Shown here: positions 21,057 to 31,456 of the stretch, in pieces
How positions within the stretch are numbered: the stretch's first letter is position 1
Layout of the letters: every line of letters starts with the position of its first letter
DNA from: Stagnimonas aquatica
GTDB lineage: Bacteria > Pseudomonadota > Gammaproteobacteria > Nevskiales > Nevskiaceae
Length of the DNA: 64,000 bases
Assembly (NCBI RefSeq): GCF_003730135.1
Contig: NZ_RJVO01000001.1
Location: 248,001 to 312,000, forward strand
Reading direction: 5' to 3'
The notes under the pieces: model-generated
Database searches by the model: none
What the model saw: only the letters and a program-made list of their open reading frames with translations
Told to the model about the DNA's origin: nothing
Translations under genes and position numbers: made by a program

Positions 21057-22067
21057 ATGAAGCCGCGCGCCCTGTTTGCCCTGAGCATGCTGCTGGTCAG
21101 TGGAGCGACAGCGGCTTCGGAACTGCAGGTACTGCGGGTGGACGGTGGCGTCCGCAGTGTCCGCGCCGATGCGGCGGTCCCCTTGCTGCCGCGCAATCCG
21201 GTGTTGAACGGCGACATCGTCACCCTGTCCGCCAATGGCCGGGCGGCCCTGCAACTGGCCGGCGCCGGCCTGATCACCCTGGCACGCGGCGCCGAACTGC
21301 AGGTGTTCGATACCCGCGCCGGGGTGCCGGCCCAGGGACGCTTCAAGCTGCTCTCGGGCACGGTACGGATCGACAGCCGGGTCGGCAGCGGGCGGGTGCC
21401 GCTCGACATCCGCCTGAATGTCGGCAGCCTGAAGTCGCGCATCTACGGCGCCGAGGCGCTGGGCACCAATGACGCCTCTGGCGAGACCCTCTGCCTGCTG
21501 GCCGGCGCCATCGAGATCCAGACCAGCGGCGCTGCCGATGCCCGGCTCGACAGCCCGGGCAGCTGCCTGCGCCGCACCCCCGATGGTCAGGTGCGCGAAC
21601 TGCGTCTGGGCGAAGACCAGCCGATGCGGCTGGCCCTGAGCGCCAGCGAATTTGCCGACCCGACCCCACTCACGACCACGCCGATGGCGACGGCGGCTGC
21701 GCGCAGCGCGCCAACCCCGATCATCGCTCCGGTCAGCAAGCCGGCCAGCGCGCCCCCGCCCGCCGTTCCCGCCGCGACGGCAGCGACGCCCGCCGCCGCG
21801 CCCAGCCCCGCCACCAGCGCCCCGGCCACCAAGGCCGGCGGCTGGACCGTGGTGGTGCTGTCGCTGGCCAAGCGCGAGGCTGTCGAGAACCGCAGCCAGG
21901 CTCTGCTTGACCAGGGTCTGCCGGCCGCCACCCGCCAGATCGAGGTGAAGGGGCAGATCCTCTACCGCAGCACCGTCGGCCGCTTCAGCAGCGCCGACGA
22001 GGCACGCGCCTATGCCAAGACCACCCTCGCCGACGCTGGCATCCAGGGCTGGGTCGCGCCGCTCTGA
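21057..22067 (+). CDS. Secreted FecR-domain protein with C-terminal SPOR domain
   Basis: A 336-aa protein with signal peptide MKPRALFALSMLLVSGATAA. Residues 25-200 form a FecR-type beta domain, with VLNGDIVTLSANGRAALQL and QGRFKLLSGTVRID. A Pro/Ala-rich linker follows, and a SPOR domain (WTVVVLSLAKREAVENRSQA) fills residues 265-336. SPOR domains bind denuded peptidoglycan glycan strands, so the protein is probably anchored at the septum or wall. I chose the ATG at 21057, which starts the signal peptide. The next gene overlaps it by 56 nt. Confidence 0.82.
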   Translation: MKPRALFALSMLLVSGATAASELQVLRVDGGVRSVRADAAVPLLPRNPVLNGDIVTLSANGRAALQLAGAGLITLARGAELQVFDTRAGVPAQGRFKLLSGTVRIDSRVGSGRVPLDIRLNVGSLKSRIYGAEALGTNDASGETLCLLAGAIEIQTSGAADARLDSPGSCLRRTPDGQVRELRLGEDQPMRLALSASEFADPTPLTTTPMATAAARSAPTPIIAPVSKPASAPPPAVPAATAATPAAAPSPATSAPATKAGGWTVVVLSLAKREAVENRSQALLDQGLPAATRQIEVKGQILYRSTVGRFSSADEARAYAKTTLADAGIQGWVAPL

Positions 22068-23127
22068 GCCTCCTGCGGACCGCCGTCTGGCGGTCATCGT
22101 TCCGGTCCTCAACGAGGCCCGCGTACTGCCGGTCCTGCTGGACGCGCTGAACGCCCAACAGGGCCTGCGCCTGCACAGCATCGTCGTCGACGGCGGCTCC
22201 GAGGACGGCAGTCCGCGTATCGCCAAAGTCCATGGCGCCGAGGTTCTGCGCACGCTGCCGGGACGGGGCCGGCAGATGAACCACGGCGCCGACGCCGCCA
22301 GGGCGGACTGGCTGCTGTTCCTGCACGCAGACTCGCAGCTCGACCATCGCCGGCAGCTGGCCGAGGCCCTGGACCTGATGCAGACGGCGGCGGCCGGAGA
22401 CCTCGCGGTCGCTGGTCACTGGCAGCTGCGCTTCCAGCGCAGCCAGCCGGGACGGGACTGGTTCTTCCGCTATCTGGAAGGCAAGACCGCGAGCCAGCGG
22501 CCGTACAGCATTCACGGCGATCAGGGGCTGTTGATCCACCGCGACTACTTCCGGGCGCTGGGTGGCTTCGACACCGGCCTGCCGATCTTCGAGGACGACC
22601 GCCTGGCCGCCGACATCTTTGCCACCGGCCGCTGGCTGCTGCTGCCCGGCAGGCTGTCGACCAGCGCCCGCCGTTTTGAGAGCGAGGGCCCGGCCGCCCG
22701 CTATGCGCTGATGGCGCTGATGGTGGTGGCCGAGGCCGGCGGCCTGCACGCCTATCTGCGCGAGGTCCCGGGGCTCTATCGCGAACAGGCGCGCACCGAA
22801 CGCCTGCGGCTGTGGCCATTCCTCGCGGCGCTGCGGGACCATCTGGCGCGACAGCCGGCGGCCGAGCAAACCTTTTTCTGGGAGGCTGTGGGCGCACTGC
22901 TCTGCGACAACGCCTGGCAGCTGGCCTACGGCCTCGATCAACTCGGTGGCGCCGGCCTGGAGGGCCCGCTGCTGCGCGCCCATGACCGCTGGCTGGCACC
23001 CCGGCTGGCCGAGCCGGCGGCGCGACGCCTGGCCAGCCGGCTGGCGCGCGGACTGCTGAAGCCGCTCGGCCAGACCTGGCGGAGCGCAGCCCGGGCAGAC
23101 GCAGCGGACGGCGGCCCGCTGGCCTAA
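22012..23127 (+). CDS. Family 2 glycosyltransferase (TIGR04283-like)
   Basis: A 371-aa GT-A glycosyltransferase. LAVIVPVLNEARVLPVLLDA is the nucleotide-sugar-binding start, VVDGGSEDGS follows, and LLFLHADSQLD contains the metal-binding DxD-type region. The QMNHGA block is characteristic of the TIGR04283 group, annotated by some as arsenosugar-type transferases. The only ATG in frame is at 22012, inside the end of the FecR-SPOR gene. The 56-nt overlap is long but no later start exists before the conserved motif. A GH5 gene follows, so the three genes may act in envelope carbohydrate metabolism. The acceptor is unknown, and the C-terminal 110 residues are a family-variable helical region. Confidence 0.78.
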   Translation: MPRPPSPTLASRAGSRRSEPPADRRLAVIVPVLNEARVLPVLLDALNAQQGLRLHSIVVDGGSEDGSPRIAKVHGAEVLRTLPGRGRQMNHGADAARADWLLFLHADSQLDHRRQLAEALDLMQTAAAGDLAVAGHWQLRFQRSQPGRDWFFRYLEGKTASQRPYSIHGDQGLLIHRDYFRALGGFDTGLPIFEDDRLAADIFATGRWLLLPGRLSTSARRFESEGPAARYALMALMVVAEAGGLHAYLREVPGLYREQARTERLRLWPFLAALRDHLARQPAAEQTFFWEAVGALLCDNAWQLAYGLDQLGGAGLEGPLLRAHDRWLAPRLAEPAARRLASRLARGLLKPLGQTWRSAARADAADGGPLA

Positions 23128-23157
23128 GCTGGGGCAAACCCAGACCGTACTGCCGCG

Positions 23158-24291
23158 ATGCGCCGCCTGCTCGTCACCAGCCTGCTGCTCCCCTTGCTGC
23201 TATTGGGCTGCAATCCGCAGGGCAGGCCGAACGAGGCGCAGGCGGCGCCAGCACCGGAACTGCTGCGCGCGCTCAACCGTGGGGTGAACCTTTCCACCTG
23301 GTTCACCGACCGTGGCGCGCCCAATATCGACCCGCAGCGCTGGTACGCCGACGCCAGCGACTTCCGGCTGATCCGGGAGCTGGGGCTGCGCCATGTCCGC
23401 ATCCAGGTCGACCCCGGCTTCCTGCAAGACCCGCAGCAGCCCGAGCGGCTGCTGGCCGCGCCGCTGGCAGAGCTGAAAGCTGGCATCGCCCAGGCACAGG
23501 ATCAGGGCTTGCTGGTGATCGTCGCCCTGCAACCCAGCGGCGAGTTCAAACGCCAGCTGGTGGATTCCGAACCGGCCCGGCAGACCCTCGCCGGCTTCTG
23601 GCAGCGCCTGGCGGCGGCGTTGAAGAGCAGCCCACCCAGCCGGCTGGTGTTCGAGGCGCTCAACGAACCCATGCTGGACGACGCCGGCGCCTCGCGCGCG
23701 CTGATGCAGCGCCTGGTCACCGCCATCCGCAGCGTCGCCCCGGGGCACACCATCGTGGTCGCCGGGCACCAGTATTCGGATATCGGCAACCTGGTGGCGA
23801 TGCAGCCGCTGGCCGATACCAATCTGGTCTACGCCTTCCACTTCTACGATCCGCACAACTTCACCCACCAGGGCGCCACCTGGGGCTGGCCGCTGTGGGC
23901 CAGGTTCGCCAACTGGCCCTACCCCTCGTCGCCGGAGGCGGTGGCGCCACTGCTGGCCGGGGTCGATGCCGAGGTCCGCGAACACCTGGCCTGGTACGGG
24001 GAGCAGCGCTGGAACCGCGCCAAGCTCGGCGAGCTGCTGGATCAGGCCGGCCTCTGGGCGGCACGCAACGAGGTGCCGATCTGGTGCAACGAGTTCGGCG
24101 CCGTGCGCGACGCCGTGCGTCCCGAGGCCCGCCGCGCCTGGCTGAGCGATGCCCGGCAGCTGCTGGAGGCCCGGCGCATCCCCTGGAGCCACTGGGACTA
24201 CGCCGGCCACTTCGGTCTGGTCAGCGGCCCGCGCGGGCAACGTCAGCTGGACCCGGATGCCGCCGCCGCGCTGGAGCTGCCGGCCCGCTGA
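23158..24291 (+). CDS. Glycoside hydrolase family 5 lipoprotein (cellulase-like)
   Basis: A 377-aa lipoprotein: signal with lipobox LLLLGC (Cys18), then a TIM-barrel of GH5 type. RGVNLSTWF opens the domain, FEALNEP contains the acid/base Glu, and WCNEFGAV contains the nucleophile Glu, both at the expected strand ends. Retaining beta-glycosidases of this family cut cellulose, mannans or beta-glucans; which one cannot be told here. It follows the GT2 gene after 30 nt in the same direction. The ATG at 23158 is the natural signal-peptide start. Confidence 0.88.
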   Translation: MRRLLVTSLLLPLLLLGCNPQGRPNEAQAAPAPELLRALNRGVNLSTWFTDRGAPNIDPQRWYADASDFRLIRELGLRHVRIQVDPGFLQDPQQPERLLAAPLAELKAGIAQAQDQGLLVIVALQPSGEFKRQLVDSEPARQTLAGFWQRLAAALKSSPPSRLVFEALNEPMLDDAGASRALMQRLVTAIRSVAPGHTIVVAGHQYSDIGNLVAMQPLADTNLVYAFHFYDPHNFTHQGATWGWPLWARFANWPYPSSPEAVAPLLAGVDAEVREHLAWYGEQRWNRAKLGELLDQAGLWAARNEVPIWCNEFGAVRDAVRPEARRAWLSDARQLLEARRIPWSHWDYAGHFGLVSGPRGQRQLDPDAAAALELPAR

Positions 24292-24420
24292 AAGGCCGCC
24301 CACAGCCGGGCAGCGGACCAGCGGCTGTCATTTGGTGAACATCCGTAAACTGTTAACATGCGGTCAAACATTCGCCGGCCACGTACCGGCTCCGCAGTCG
24401 GTATCCCTTCGGAGTTCTTG

Positions 24421-25620
24421 ATGTCGTCCTCGTCCCCCGCAGAGCAGGCTCCCATCAACTGGGTGACCACGCTGATGTTCGTGTTCACCACCCTGCCGCT
24501 GTTCACCGTGTTGCCCTGGTATCTGTGGACGCACGACGTCTCCGGCTGGGCCTGGTTCTGGGGCGTGGCGCTGCTCTACGCCAACGGCATCGGCATCACC
24601 GCCGGTTACCACCGGCTGTGGGCGCACCGCTCTTACAAGGCGCATCCGCTGCTGAAGCTGGTCTACGCCCTGTTCGGCGGCATGGCGATCCAGAACTCGA
24701 TCCTGGTCTGGGCGTCGATGCACCGCATCCACCACCAGCACGTGGATCACGTCGACAAGGACCCCTACTCCGCCAAGCGCGGCCTCTGGTATTCCCACAT
24801 CGGCTGGATGCTGCGCGACTACCCCAGCGCCGAACTCGACTTCGAGAACGCCCGCGACCTCAAGGCAGACAAGATCGTGATGTGGCAGCACCGCCACTAT
24901 CTGGCCTTGATCCTGGTCATGAACATCGGCATCCCGGTTCTGCTGGGCCTGGCCTACGGCGACCTCTGGGGCTTCGTGCTGATCGCCGGCTTCCTGCGTC
25001 TGGTGGTCAACCACCACGTCACTTTCTTCATCAACTCGCTGGCTCATTTCTGGGGCCGTCAGCCCTATACCACGCGCAACACCGCGCGCGACAACGACGT
25101 GCTGGCCTTCCTCACCTATGGCGAGGGCTATCACAACTACCACCACCTGTTTCAGTACGACTACCGCAACGGCATCCGCTGGTGGCATTACGACCCCACC
25201 AAGTGGCTGATCGCCGCCTGTTCCTGGGTGGGGCTGACCACAGAGCTCAAGCGGGTGCCGGACTTCAAGATCCAGCGCGCCATGTTGCAGGCACAGTTCG
25301 AGCGCGCCCGCGAGAAGCTGGCGCAGAAGGCCAATGCCAACACCGGCCGGGTCGCCGAGCTGCAGCACTTGCTGGAGCAGGAGTGGCAGCATTTCAGCCA
25401 GACCGTCGCCGAGTGGAGCCGCCTGCAGGGCGAGAAGCTGGAGGCCGCCAAGCAGCAGTTCAGCGAGCGCGTCCACGAGCGCATGCACGAGGCCCAGAAC
25501 CAGTGGGAGCACAGCGAAATGCGCCAGAAGCTGCTGGCCATGGAGCAGGCCCTGGAGGAAGCGCTGGAAATGCAGCGCCAGCGCGTGAAGCTGCTGCGGG
25601 TGCAGATGGCCTACGCCTGA
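24421..25620 (+). CDS. Membrane fatty-acid (acyl-CoA) desaturase with C-terminal coiled-coil tail
   Basis: A 399-aa di-iron desaturase that introduces a cis double bond into acyl chains. The three histidine clusters are HRLWAH, HRIHHQH and HNYHH, and hydrophobic membrane pairs surround them. From about residue 280 the protein continues for roughly 115 residues of charged, heptad-like helix rich in Glu, Gln and Lys, which is absent from a minimal delta-9 desaturase. The ATG at 24421 has GGAG nearby; an in-frame ATG 63 nt upstream is less likely. It is followed by a terminator. The products probably tune membrane fluidity. Confidence 0.9.
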   Translation: MSSSSPAEQAPINWVTTLMFVFTTLPLFTVLPWYLWTHDVSGWAWFWGVALLYANGIGITAGYHRLWAHRSYKAHPLLKLVYALFGGMAIQNSILVWASMHRIHHQHVDHVDKDPYSAKRGLWYSHIGWMLRDYPSAELDFENARDLKADKIVMWQHRHYLALILVMNIGIPVLLGLAYGDLWGFVLIAGFLRLVVNHHVTFFINSLAHFWGRQPYTTRNTARDNDVLAFLTYGEGYHNYHHLFQYDYRNGIRWWHYDPTKWLIAACSWVGLTTELKRVPDFKIQRAMLQAQFERAREKLAQKANANTGRVAELQHLLEQEWQHFSQTVAEWSRLQGEKLEAAKQQFSERVHERMHEAQNQWEHSEMRQKLLAMEQALEEALEMQRQRVKLLRVQMAYA

Positions 25621-25644
25621 GCGGCAGCTCCCGAGCCCGCCAAG

Positions 25645-25669
25645 AGCCCCGCCACTCGCGGGGCTTTTT
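25645..25669 (+). terminator. Rho-independent terminator after the desaturase
   Basis: AGCCCCGC pairs with GCGGGGCT around a 5-nt loop, followed by TTTTT. It lies about 25 nt past the stop codon. Confidence 0.88.
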
Positions 25670-25707
25670 GTTGGCCGCGACCCGGGCACCGGGTCCGGCC
25701 TCCGCCA

Positions 25708-25735
25708 CAAAAAACCCCGCCTCGAAGGCGGGGTT
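25708..25735 (-). terminator. Rho-independent terminator after typA
   Basis: AACCCCGCCT pairs with AGGCGGGGTT around a short loop. On the minus strand it is followed by six T, about 25 nt after the typA stop. Confidence 0.88.
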
Positions 25736-25758
25736 CTGACAGCCGACGGGAGTCCGTC

Positions 25759-27594
<1,836 letters not shown>

Positions 27595-27896
27595 GGCAGC
27601 GATACTCTGGAGGCCCGATGCTGCGGCGCAGCACGAAAAAAGATCGCGGATTGTACGCGCGCGACCATGACTCCGGTAGCACCGCCGGGCGGCCGGTACC
27701 TCGCCGCCCGCCCGACGTCGGCGCGGAGACCGGCCGCCGCGCCAACCGGGCGGCCCCGCCGAAACCGCGCCGACCGGGGTCGGTGTAGCGACGGCGGCGC
27801 ACCAGAACAGGGCGGACGTTAGAGCGGATTTACCGCTTCCCCGGCACGAGGCCAGACCTGACAGTACGCCGCTCGCAGGCGCACCGGAGAAGAGCC
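27595..27896. other. 302-bp intergenic region between typA and the amidohydrolase
   Basis: The region holds the divergent promoters. A TGCTGC/GCAGCA hairpin lies in the typA leader (27619-27633), and a minus-strand TACAAT at 27650-27655 is a possible -10 without a good -35. The rest is GC-rich, with CCGGGCGGCC-type runs. I see no small gene or RNA. Confidence 0.5.
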
Positions 27897-29801
27897 ATGC
27901 AGTGGGACATCCTGATCCGCAACGGACTGTTGTTCGATGGCGACGGCCGGACGCCGGTCGTCTCCGACCTCGCCATCAAGGATGGCTTGGTCGCCAGCCT
28001 CGGCAACGGCCTCGACGCCAGTCAGGCGCGCGAGGTGCTCGACGCCAGCGGCCAGTGGGTGATGCCCGGCCTGTTCGACGCCCACACCCATCTCGACCTG
28101 GAGGTGGAACTCGACTCCCGCCTGCCGGAAGTGGTGCGCCACGGCACCACCTCGGTGGTGATCGCCAACTGCTCGCTCGGCCTGGCTTTCGGCCGCCAGG
28201 ACCGCAATGGCGAAAACCCGGTGGTGGACTGCTTCGCCCGCGTCGAGAACATGCCCAAGCACGTCCTGCAGAAGGCCGCCGCGCGCATCGACTGGCAGGA
28301 CCCCAAGGGCTACCTGGAGCACCTCGCCGGCCTGCCGCTGGGCCCCAACCTGATTCCGATGATCCCGCACTCGATGCTGCGCGCCGAGGTGATGGGCCTG
28401 AAGACCAGCGTCAGCCGCGCGCCGACCGCCGAGGAGCTGGCACAGATGGAGAGCCTGCTCGACACCGCGATGCGCGACGGCTACCCGGGCTTCTCCACCG
28501 ATGCCCTGCCCTTCCACTACCTCGCCAACGACCCGCACCGGCGCACCAAGATCCCCTCGCAGTGGGGCAGCTTCGAGGAACTCAAACGGCTGACCGGCGT
28601 GGTACGCCACTACGGCCGGGTCTGGCAGGCGACGCCGCCCAAGGACAATCCGCTGACCGTGTTCCGCAACTTCCTGCTCACCAGCAAACTGCTATGGGGC
28701 AAGACGCTGAAGGTAACCGCAGTGGCGGCACTGGACATCAGCACCAACAGGAGCCTGGCCAAGCTGGCGATCTTCCTGTCGCGCCTGCTCAACTCGCGCT
28801 TCGTCGGTGGTCATTTCCGCTTCCAGGCCCTGGCGGCGCCGTTCCGGGTCTGGTGGGACGGCCCGATCAATCCGCTGGCCGAGGAAATTCCCGAACTGCG
28901 CGAGTTGAACGAGCCCGATCTGGAAGATCGCGCCGCCCGCCGCGCCCTGCTCGACGATCCCGCCTACCAGGCCCGCTTCCGCAAGATGTGGATGCTCGGC
29001 AAGGGCGGTTTCAACCTCGCCAGCCTGATGCGCCTGCTCAAGCGCGAGCAGTACGCCTTCAGCCGCCGTCTGGACCTGATCGAAGTGGATGCCGGCCCGG
29101 TGCCGCGCGAATGGATCGGCGAAACCCTGGCCGCGCTGCTGCAGCGCCTGCAGGGCTGGCAGGCCACTGGCGGCGGCGCCCGCAACGAGGAAGAGCGTGA
29201 GCACTTCGAGCGCGCACCGGCGATTGCCGACGAGGTGGACTTCATGCTCCACCTGTACCGCGAATACGACACCGCGCTGCGCACTGTCACCGTCACCGCC
29301 AACCGCGACCCGGTGGTCACCGAGAAGCTGCTGTTCGACCCGCAGGTGCTGCCCGGCTTCAACGACAGCGGCGCCCACCTCACCAACATGGCCTTCTACG
29401 ACGGCAATCTGCGCGGTCTGCAGATGGCGCAGAAGGAAGGCCTGGGCAAGGTCGCCTGGCAGATCCGCCGCCTGAGCCGCGAACCCGCCGAGTTCTTCGG
29501 GGTGCGCGCCGGCCGGCTGGTGGTGGGCATGCCCGCCGACGTCACCGTGCTCGATCCCGAAGCCCTGCGCCGCTACCAGAGCGAGGCCAACACCCACTTC
29601 GTCTGGCGCGAGGCCTTCCAGCATCACCAGATGGTCAACCGCTCGGACGGCGTGGTCAGCGCCACCCTCATCGGCGGCAAGTTGGCCTGGCGCGACCAGA
29701 GCTTCGCACCACGCCTGGGCCGGGAGAAGCTGGGACGGGTGCTGCTGGCCGACGGCCGCGAAGCGCGACCCGCCGAGGCGGCGCTGGCCGAGGCGGCCTA
29801 G
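27897..29801 (+). CDS. N-acyl-D-amino-acid deacylase-like amidohydrolase
   Basis: A 634-aa metal-dependent amidohydrolase. DILIRNGLLFDGDG and VMPGLFDAHTHLDL give the family start and the HxH metal site, while the end ADVTVLDPEALRRYQSE and GRLVVGMPA close the barrel with the small beta domain. This is the layout of D-aminoacylases, which cut N-acyl groups from D-amino acids, but the protein is longer than classical ones (about 480-500 aa). The ATG at 27897 has GGAG upstream. The stop codon TAG is part of a dispersed repeat that begins at its last codons. The actual substrate is not known. Confidence 0.82.
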   Translation: MQWDILIRNGLLFDGDGRTPVVSDLAIKDGLVASLGNGLDASQAREVLDASGQWVMPGLFDAHTHLDLEVELDSRLPEVVRHGTTSVVIANCSLGLAFGRQDRNGENPVVDCFARVENMPKHVLQKAAARIDWQDPKGYLEHLAGLPLGPNLIPMIPHSMLRAEVMGLKTSVSRAPTAEELAQMESLLDTAMRDGYPGFSTDALPFHYLANDPHRRTKIPSQWGSFEELKRLTGVVRHYGRVWQATPPKDNPLTVFRNFLLTSKLLWGKTLKVTAVAALDISTNRSLAKLAIFLSRLLNSRFVGGHFRFQALAAPFRVWWDGPINPLAEEIPELRELNEPDLEDRAARRALLDDPAYQARFRKMWMLGKGGFNLASLMRLLKREQYAFSRRLDLIEVDAGPVPREWIGETLAALLQRLQGWQATGGGARNEEEREHFERAPAIADEVDFMLHLYREYDTALRTVTVTANRDPVVTEKLLFDPQVLPGFNDSGAHLTNMAFYDGNLRGLQMAQKEGLGKVAWQIRRLSREPAEFFGVRAGRLVVGMPADVTVLDPEALRRYQSEANTHFVWREAFQHHQMVNRSDGVVSATLIGGKLAWRDQSFAPRLGREKLGRVLLADGREARPAEAALAEAA

Positions 29802-29870
29802 GGCCTGTCACCCATTAGAACGCCGCTGCGTTGCCGGCCGAAAGCGCGTCAGGCAAGGCCCCGGCCGACC
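29798..29870 (+). repeat. CTAG-bounded dispersed repeat, solo end (copy A)
   Basis: A 73-bp sequence starting CTAGGGCCTGTCACC that matches the left end of the element at 57454 at about nine of ten positions, and copy B at 43606 similarly. TTGCC and GGCAA inside it can pair. No matching right end follows. Its TAG is the stop codon of the upstream amidohydrolase gene. Confidence 0.85.
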
Positions 29871-29949
29871 AGACCCAAGCTGCCGTCGCGGAGCCGATAG
29901 CGCGAGTCACACCGTATGATCGCGCCATCAACCCGCGCCATCGCATCGC

Positions 29950-30648
29950 ATGACCCACGCTAAAGACTCGCTGTTCGGCCAGGCTGTTTCGCTATTGCAG
30001 CTGGGTGCGCCGGCGTCCTACCTGCTACTGCTGCTGTCGCTGCTGGCGCTGACGCTGATCATCGTCAAGACCTGGGAATTCTGGGACCTGGGCATCACCG
30101 ACCGCTCCTACGTCAGCCGGGCGCTGATGCTGTTCCACCGTGGCCAGCCGGACGAAGCCCTGAGCCTGTTGCAGGCCCAGCGCGGTCCGCTGGCGCAGAC
30201 CCTGGCAGCGGCCGTGGTCGCCGGCAGCCAGCCGGAGCTGAGCCCCGAGCAGGCGCAGGAGTACGCGCGGGTCTATGCCAGCGAACGGCTGGAGGAAGCA
30301 CGCGGGCTGCTGCGTCCGCTGGAGGTGATCGGCCAGCTGGCGCCGCTCACCGGCCTGCTTGGCACCGTGCTGGGCATGATTTCCGCCTTCCAGGCATTGC
30401 AGCTGGCCGGGGAGCGGGTGTCGCCGGCGCAGCTTTCGGGCGGCATCTGGGAGGCCCTGCTGACCACCGCGGCCGGCCTGGTGGTGGCGATCCCCTGCAT
30501 CGCCGCGCTGAACGCTTTCGAGCGACTGATCGAGCGCCTGCATACAGACCTGGAATCGGCGCTGACCCGCCTGTTCACGCCGCCGGTGCACCTGCCCGGC
30601 GTCAGCGAACCGACCGCGCTGGAGACCCTGTTCGAGAAGGTGCACTGA
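29950..30648 (+). CDS. MotA/TolQ/ExbB proton-channel family protein
   Basis: A 232-aa inner-membrane protein of the ExbB/TolQ type. The first membrane segment is near residues 20-40 (APASYLLLLLSLLALTLIIV), and two more lie in GQLAPLTGLLGTVLGMISAF and LLTTAAGLVVAIPCIAAL, with the conserved cytoplasmic loop between. It would form the pentamer around an ExbD dimer and use the proton gradient to energise an outer-membrane process. The stop overlaps the start of the first ExbD gene (ATGA). No TonB gene is adjacent. Confidence 0.9.
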   Translation: MTHAKDSLFGQAVSLLQLGAPASYLLLLLSLLALTLIIVKTWEFWDLGITDRSYVSRALMLFHRGQPDEALSLLQAQRGPLAQTLAAAVVAGSQPELSPEQAQEYARVYASERLEEARGLLRPLEVIGQLAPLTGLLGTVLGMISAFQALQLAGERVSPAQLSGGIWEALLTTAAGLVVAIPCIAALNAFERLIERLHTDLESALTRLFTPPVHLPGVSEPTALETLFEKVH

Positions 30649-31037
30649 TGCGTCTGGCGCTGGCGCGCCGGCCGCGTTCGCGGCTGTCGCTGATCCCGCT
30701 GATCGACGTGATGCTGGTGCTGCTGTTCTTCTTCATGCTCGCCACCAGCTATGTCCAGGTGGAGCGTACCCGGCTGGAACTCGCCGCCGCCGACGGCCCC
30801 GGCACCGGGGCCGACCAGGCACCGGCCGTGGCGGTGGTTCTGGAACAGGGACTGCTGCGCTACCAGGGCCAGGTGCGGCCGCTGGCGGAGTGGCTGCCGC
30901 AACTGCGGACCCTGCCTGCGAACGGCGAGCTGCTGTTGAGCCCGGCGCCCGGGGTCTCGCTGCAGGTGCTGCTCTCGGCCTGGGAGACGCTGCGTGCCGA
31001 GGGCGTCGCCGCCAAGTTGGGAACTGCGGCGCCATGA
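30648..31037 (+). CDS. ExbD/TolR family protein (Asp-containing)
   Basis: A 129-aa inner-membrane protein: short cytoplasmic basic start, one membrane helix, and a periplasmic domain. The helix begins IPLIDVMLVLLFFFMLATS, with the essential protonatable Asp of ExbD/TolR near residue 20. It overlaps exbB by one base of ATGA and the next gene by 4 nt, so the three are translationally coupled. It is the likely force-transducing partner of the ExbB protein. Confidence 0.9.
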   Translation: MRLALARRPRSRLSLIPLIDVMLVLLFFFMLATSYVQVERTRLELAAADGPGTGADQAPAVAVVLEQGLLRYQGQVRPLAEWLPQLRTLPANGELLLSPAPGVSLQVLLSAWETLRAEGVAAKLGTAAP

Positions 31038-31456
31038 GGCTGAGCGGCGAGCCCGGGATCCGCCTGCCGCGCGGACGACGTCCGCGCAGCCTGGACGACG
31101 CCCTGCTGCCGCTCATCAACATCGTGTTCCTGCTGATGGTGTTCTTCCTGTTCGTCGGCCGCCTTGGCGGCGAGCGCGGCACCGCCAGAGCGCCGGTCAG
31201 CCAGAGCCGCGAGGCCGAGGCGGTCGCCGCCAGCCCGCAGCAACTGGAGCTGCTGCCGGACGGCCGCCTGCAGATCGGCAGCGAGCGTTTCGGCGAAGCC
31301 GAGCTGGCCGGCAGGATCGGCGACTGGCAGGGACGCTCGGTGGACCTGCGCAGCAGCGCCGACGCACCCGCCGAGCGGGTGCTGCGGGTGCTGGGCGTGC
31401 TGCGTGCGGGCGGCGTCGGCGAGGTGCGACTGCTGACGGTACGCGCCCGATCCTAG
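31034..31456 (+). CDS. Second ExbD/TolR-like protein, Asn at the proton-path position
   Basis: A 140-aa protein with the same layout as the preceding ExbD: basic start, one helix (LLPLINIVFLLMVFFLFVG), periplasmic domain. The residue aligned with the essential Asp of PLIDVML is Asn in PLINIVF, so it should not carry protons at that point. The ATG at 31034 overlaps the upstream stop (ATGA). It may form a mixed ExbD dimer with its neighbour. Its end overlaps the convergent HD-domain gene by 4 nt. Confidence 0.82.
   Translation: MRLSGEPGIRLPRGRRPRSLDDALLPLINIVFLLMVFFLFVGRLGGERGTARAPVSQSREAEAVAASPQQLELLPDGRLQIGSERFGEAELAGRIGDWQGRSVDLRSSADAPAERVLRVLGVLRAGGVGEVRLLTVRARS

Noticed and set aside
22012-23127. 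The TIGR04283-like glycosyltransferase as part of an arsenosugar pathway with the ars operon
   Set aside because: It lies about 31 kb from the arsenic genes, beside a FecR-SPOR protein and a GH5 enzyme. The group name alone does not show an arsenosugar role.
29798-29870. Repeat copies A and B as rho-independent terminators
   Set aside because: The possible stem is short and is not followed by a T-run; similarity to the full element at 57454 explains them better.
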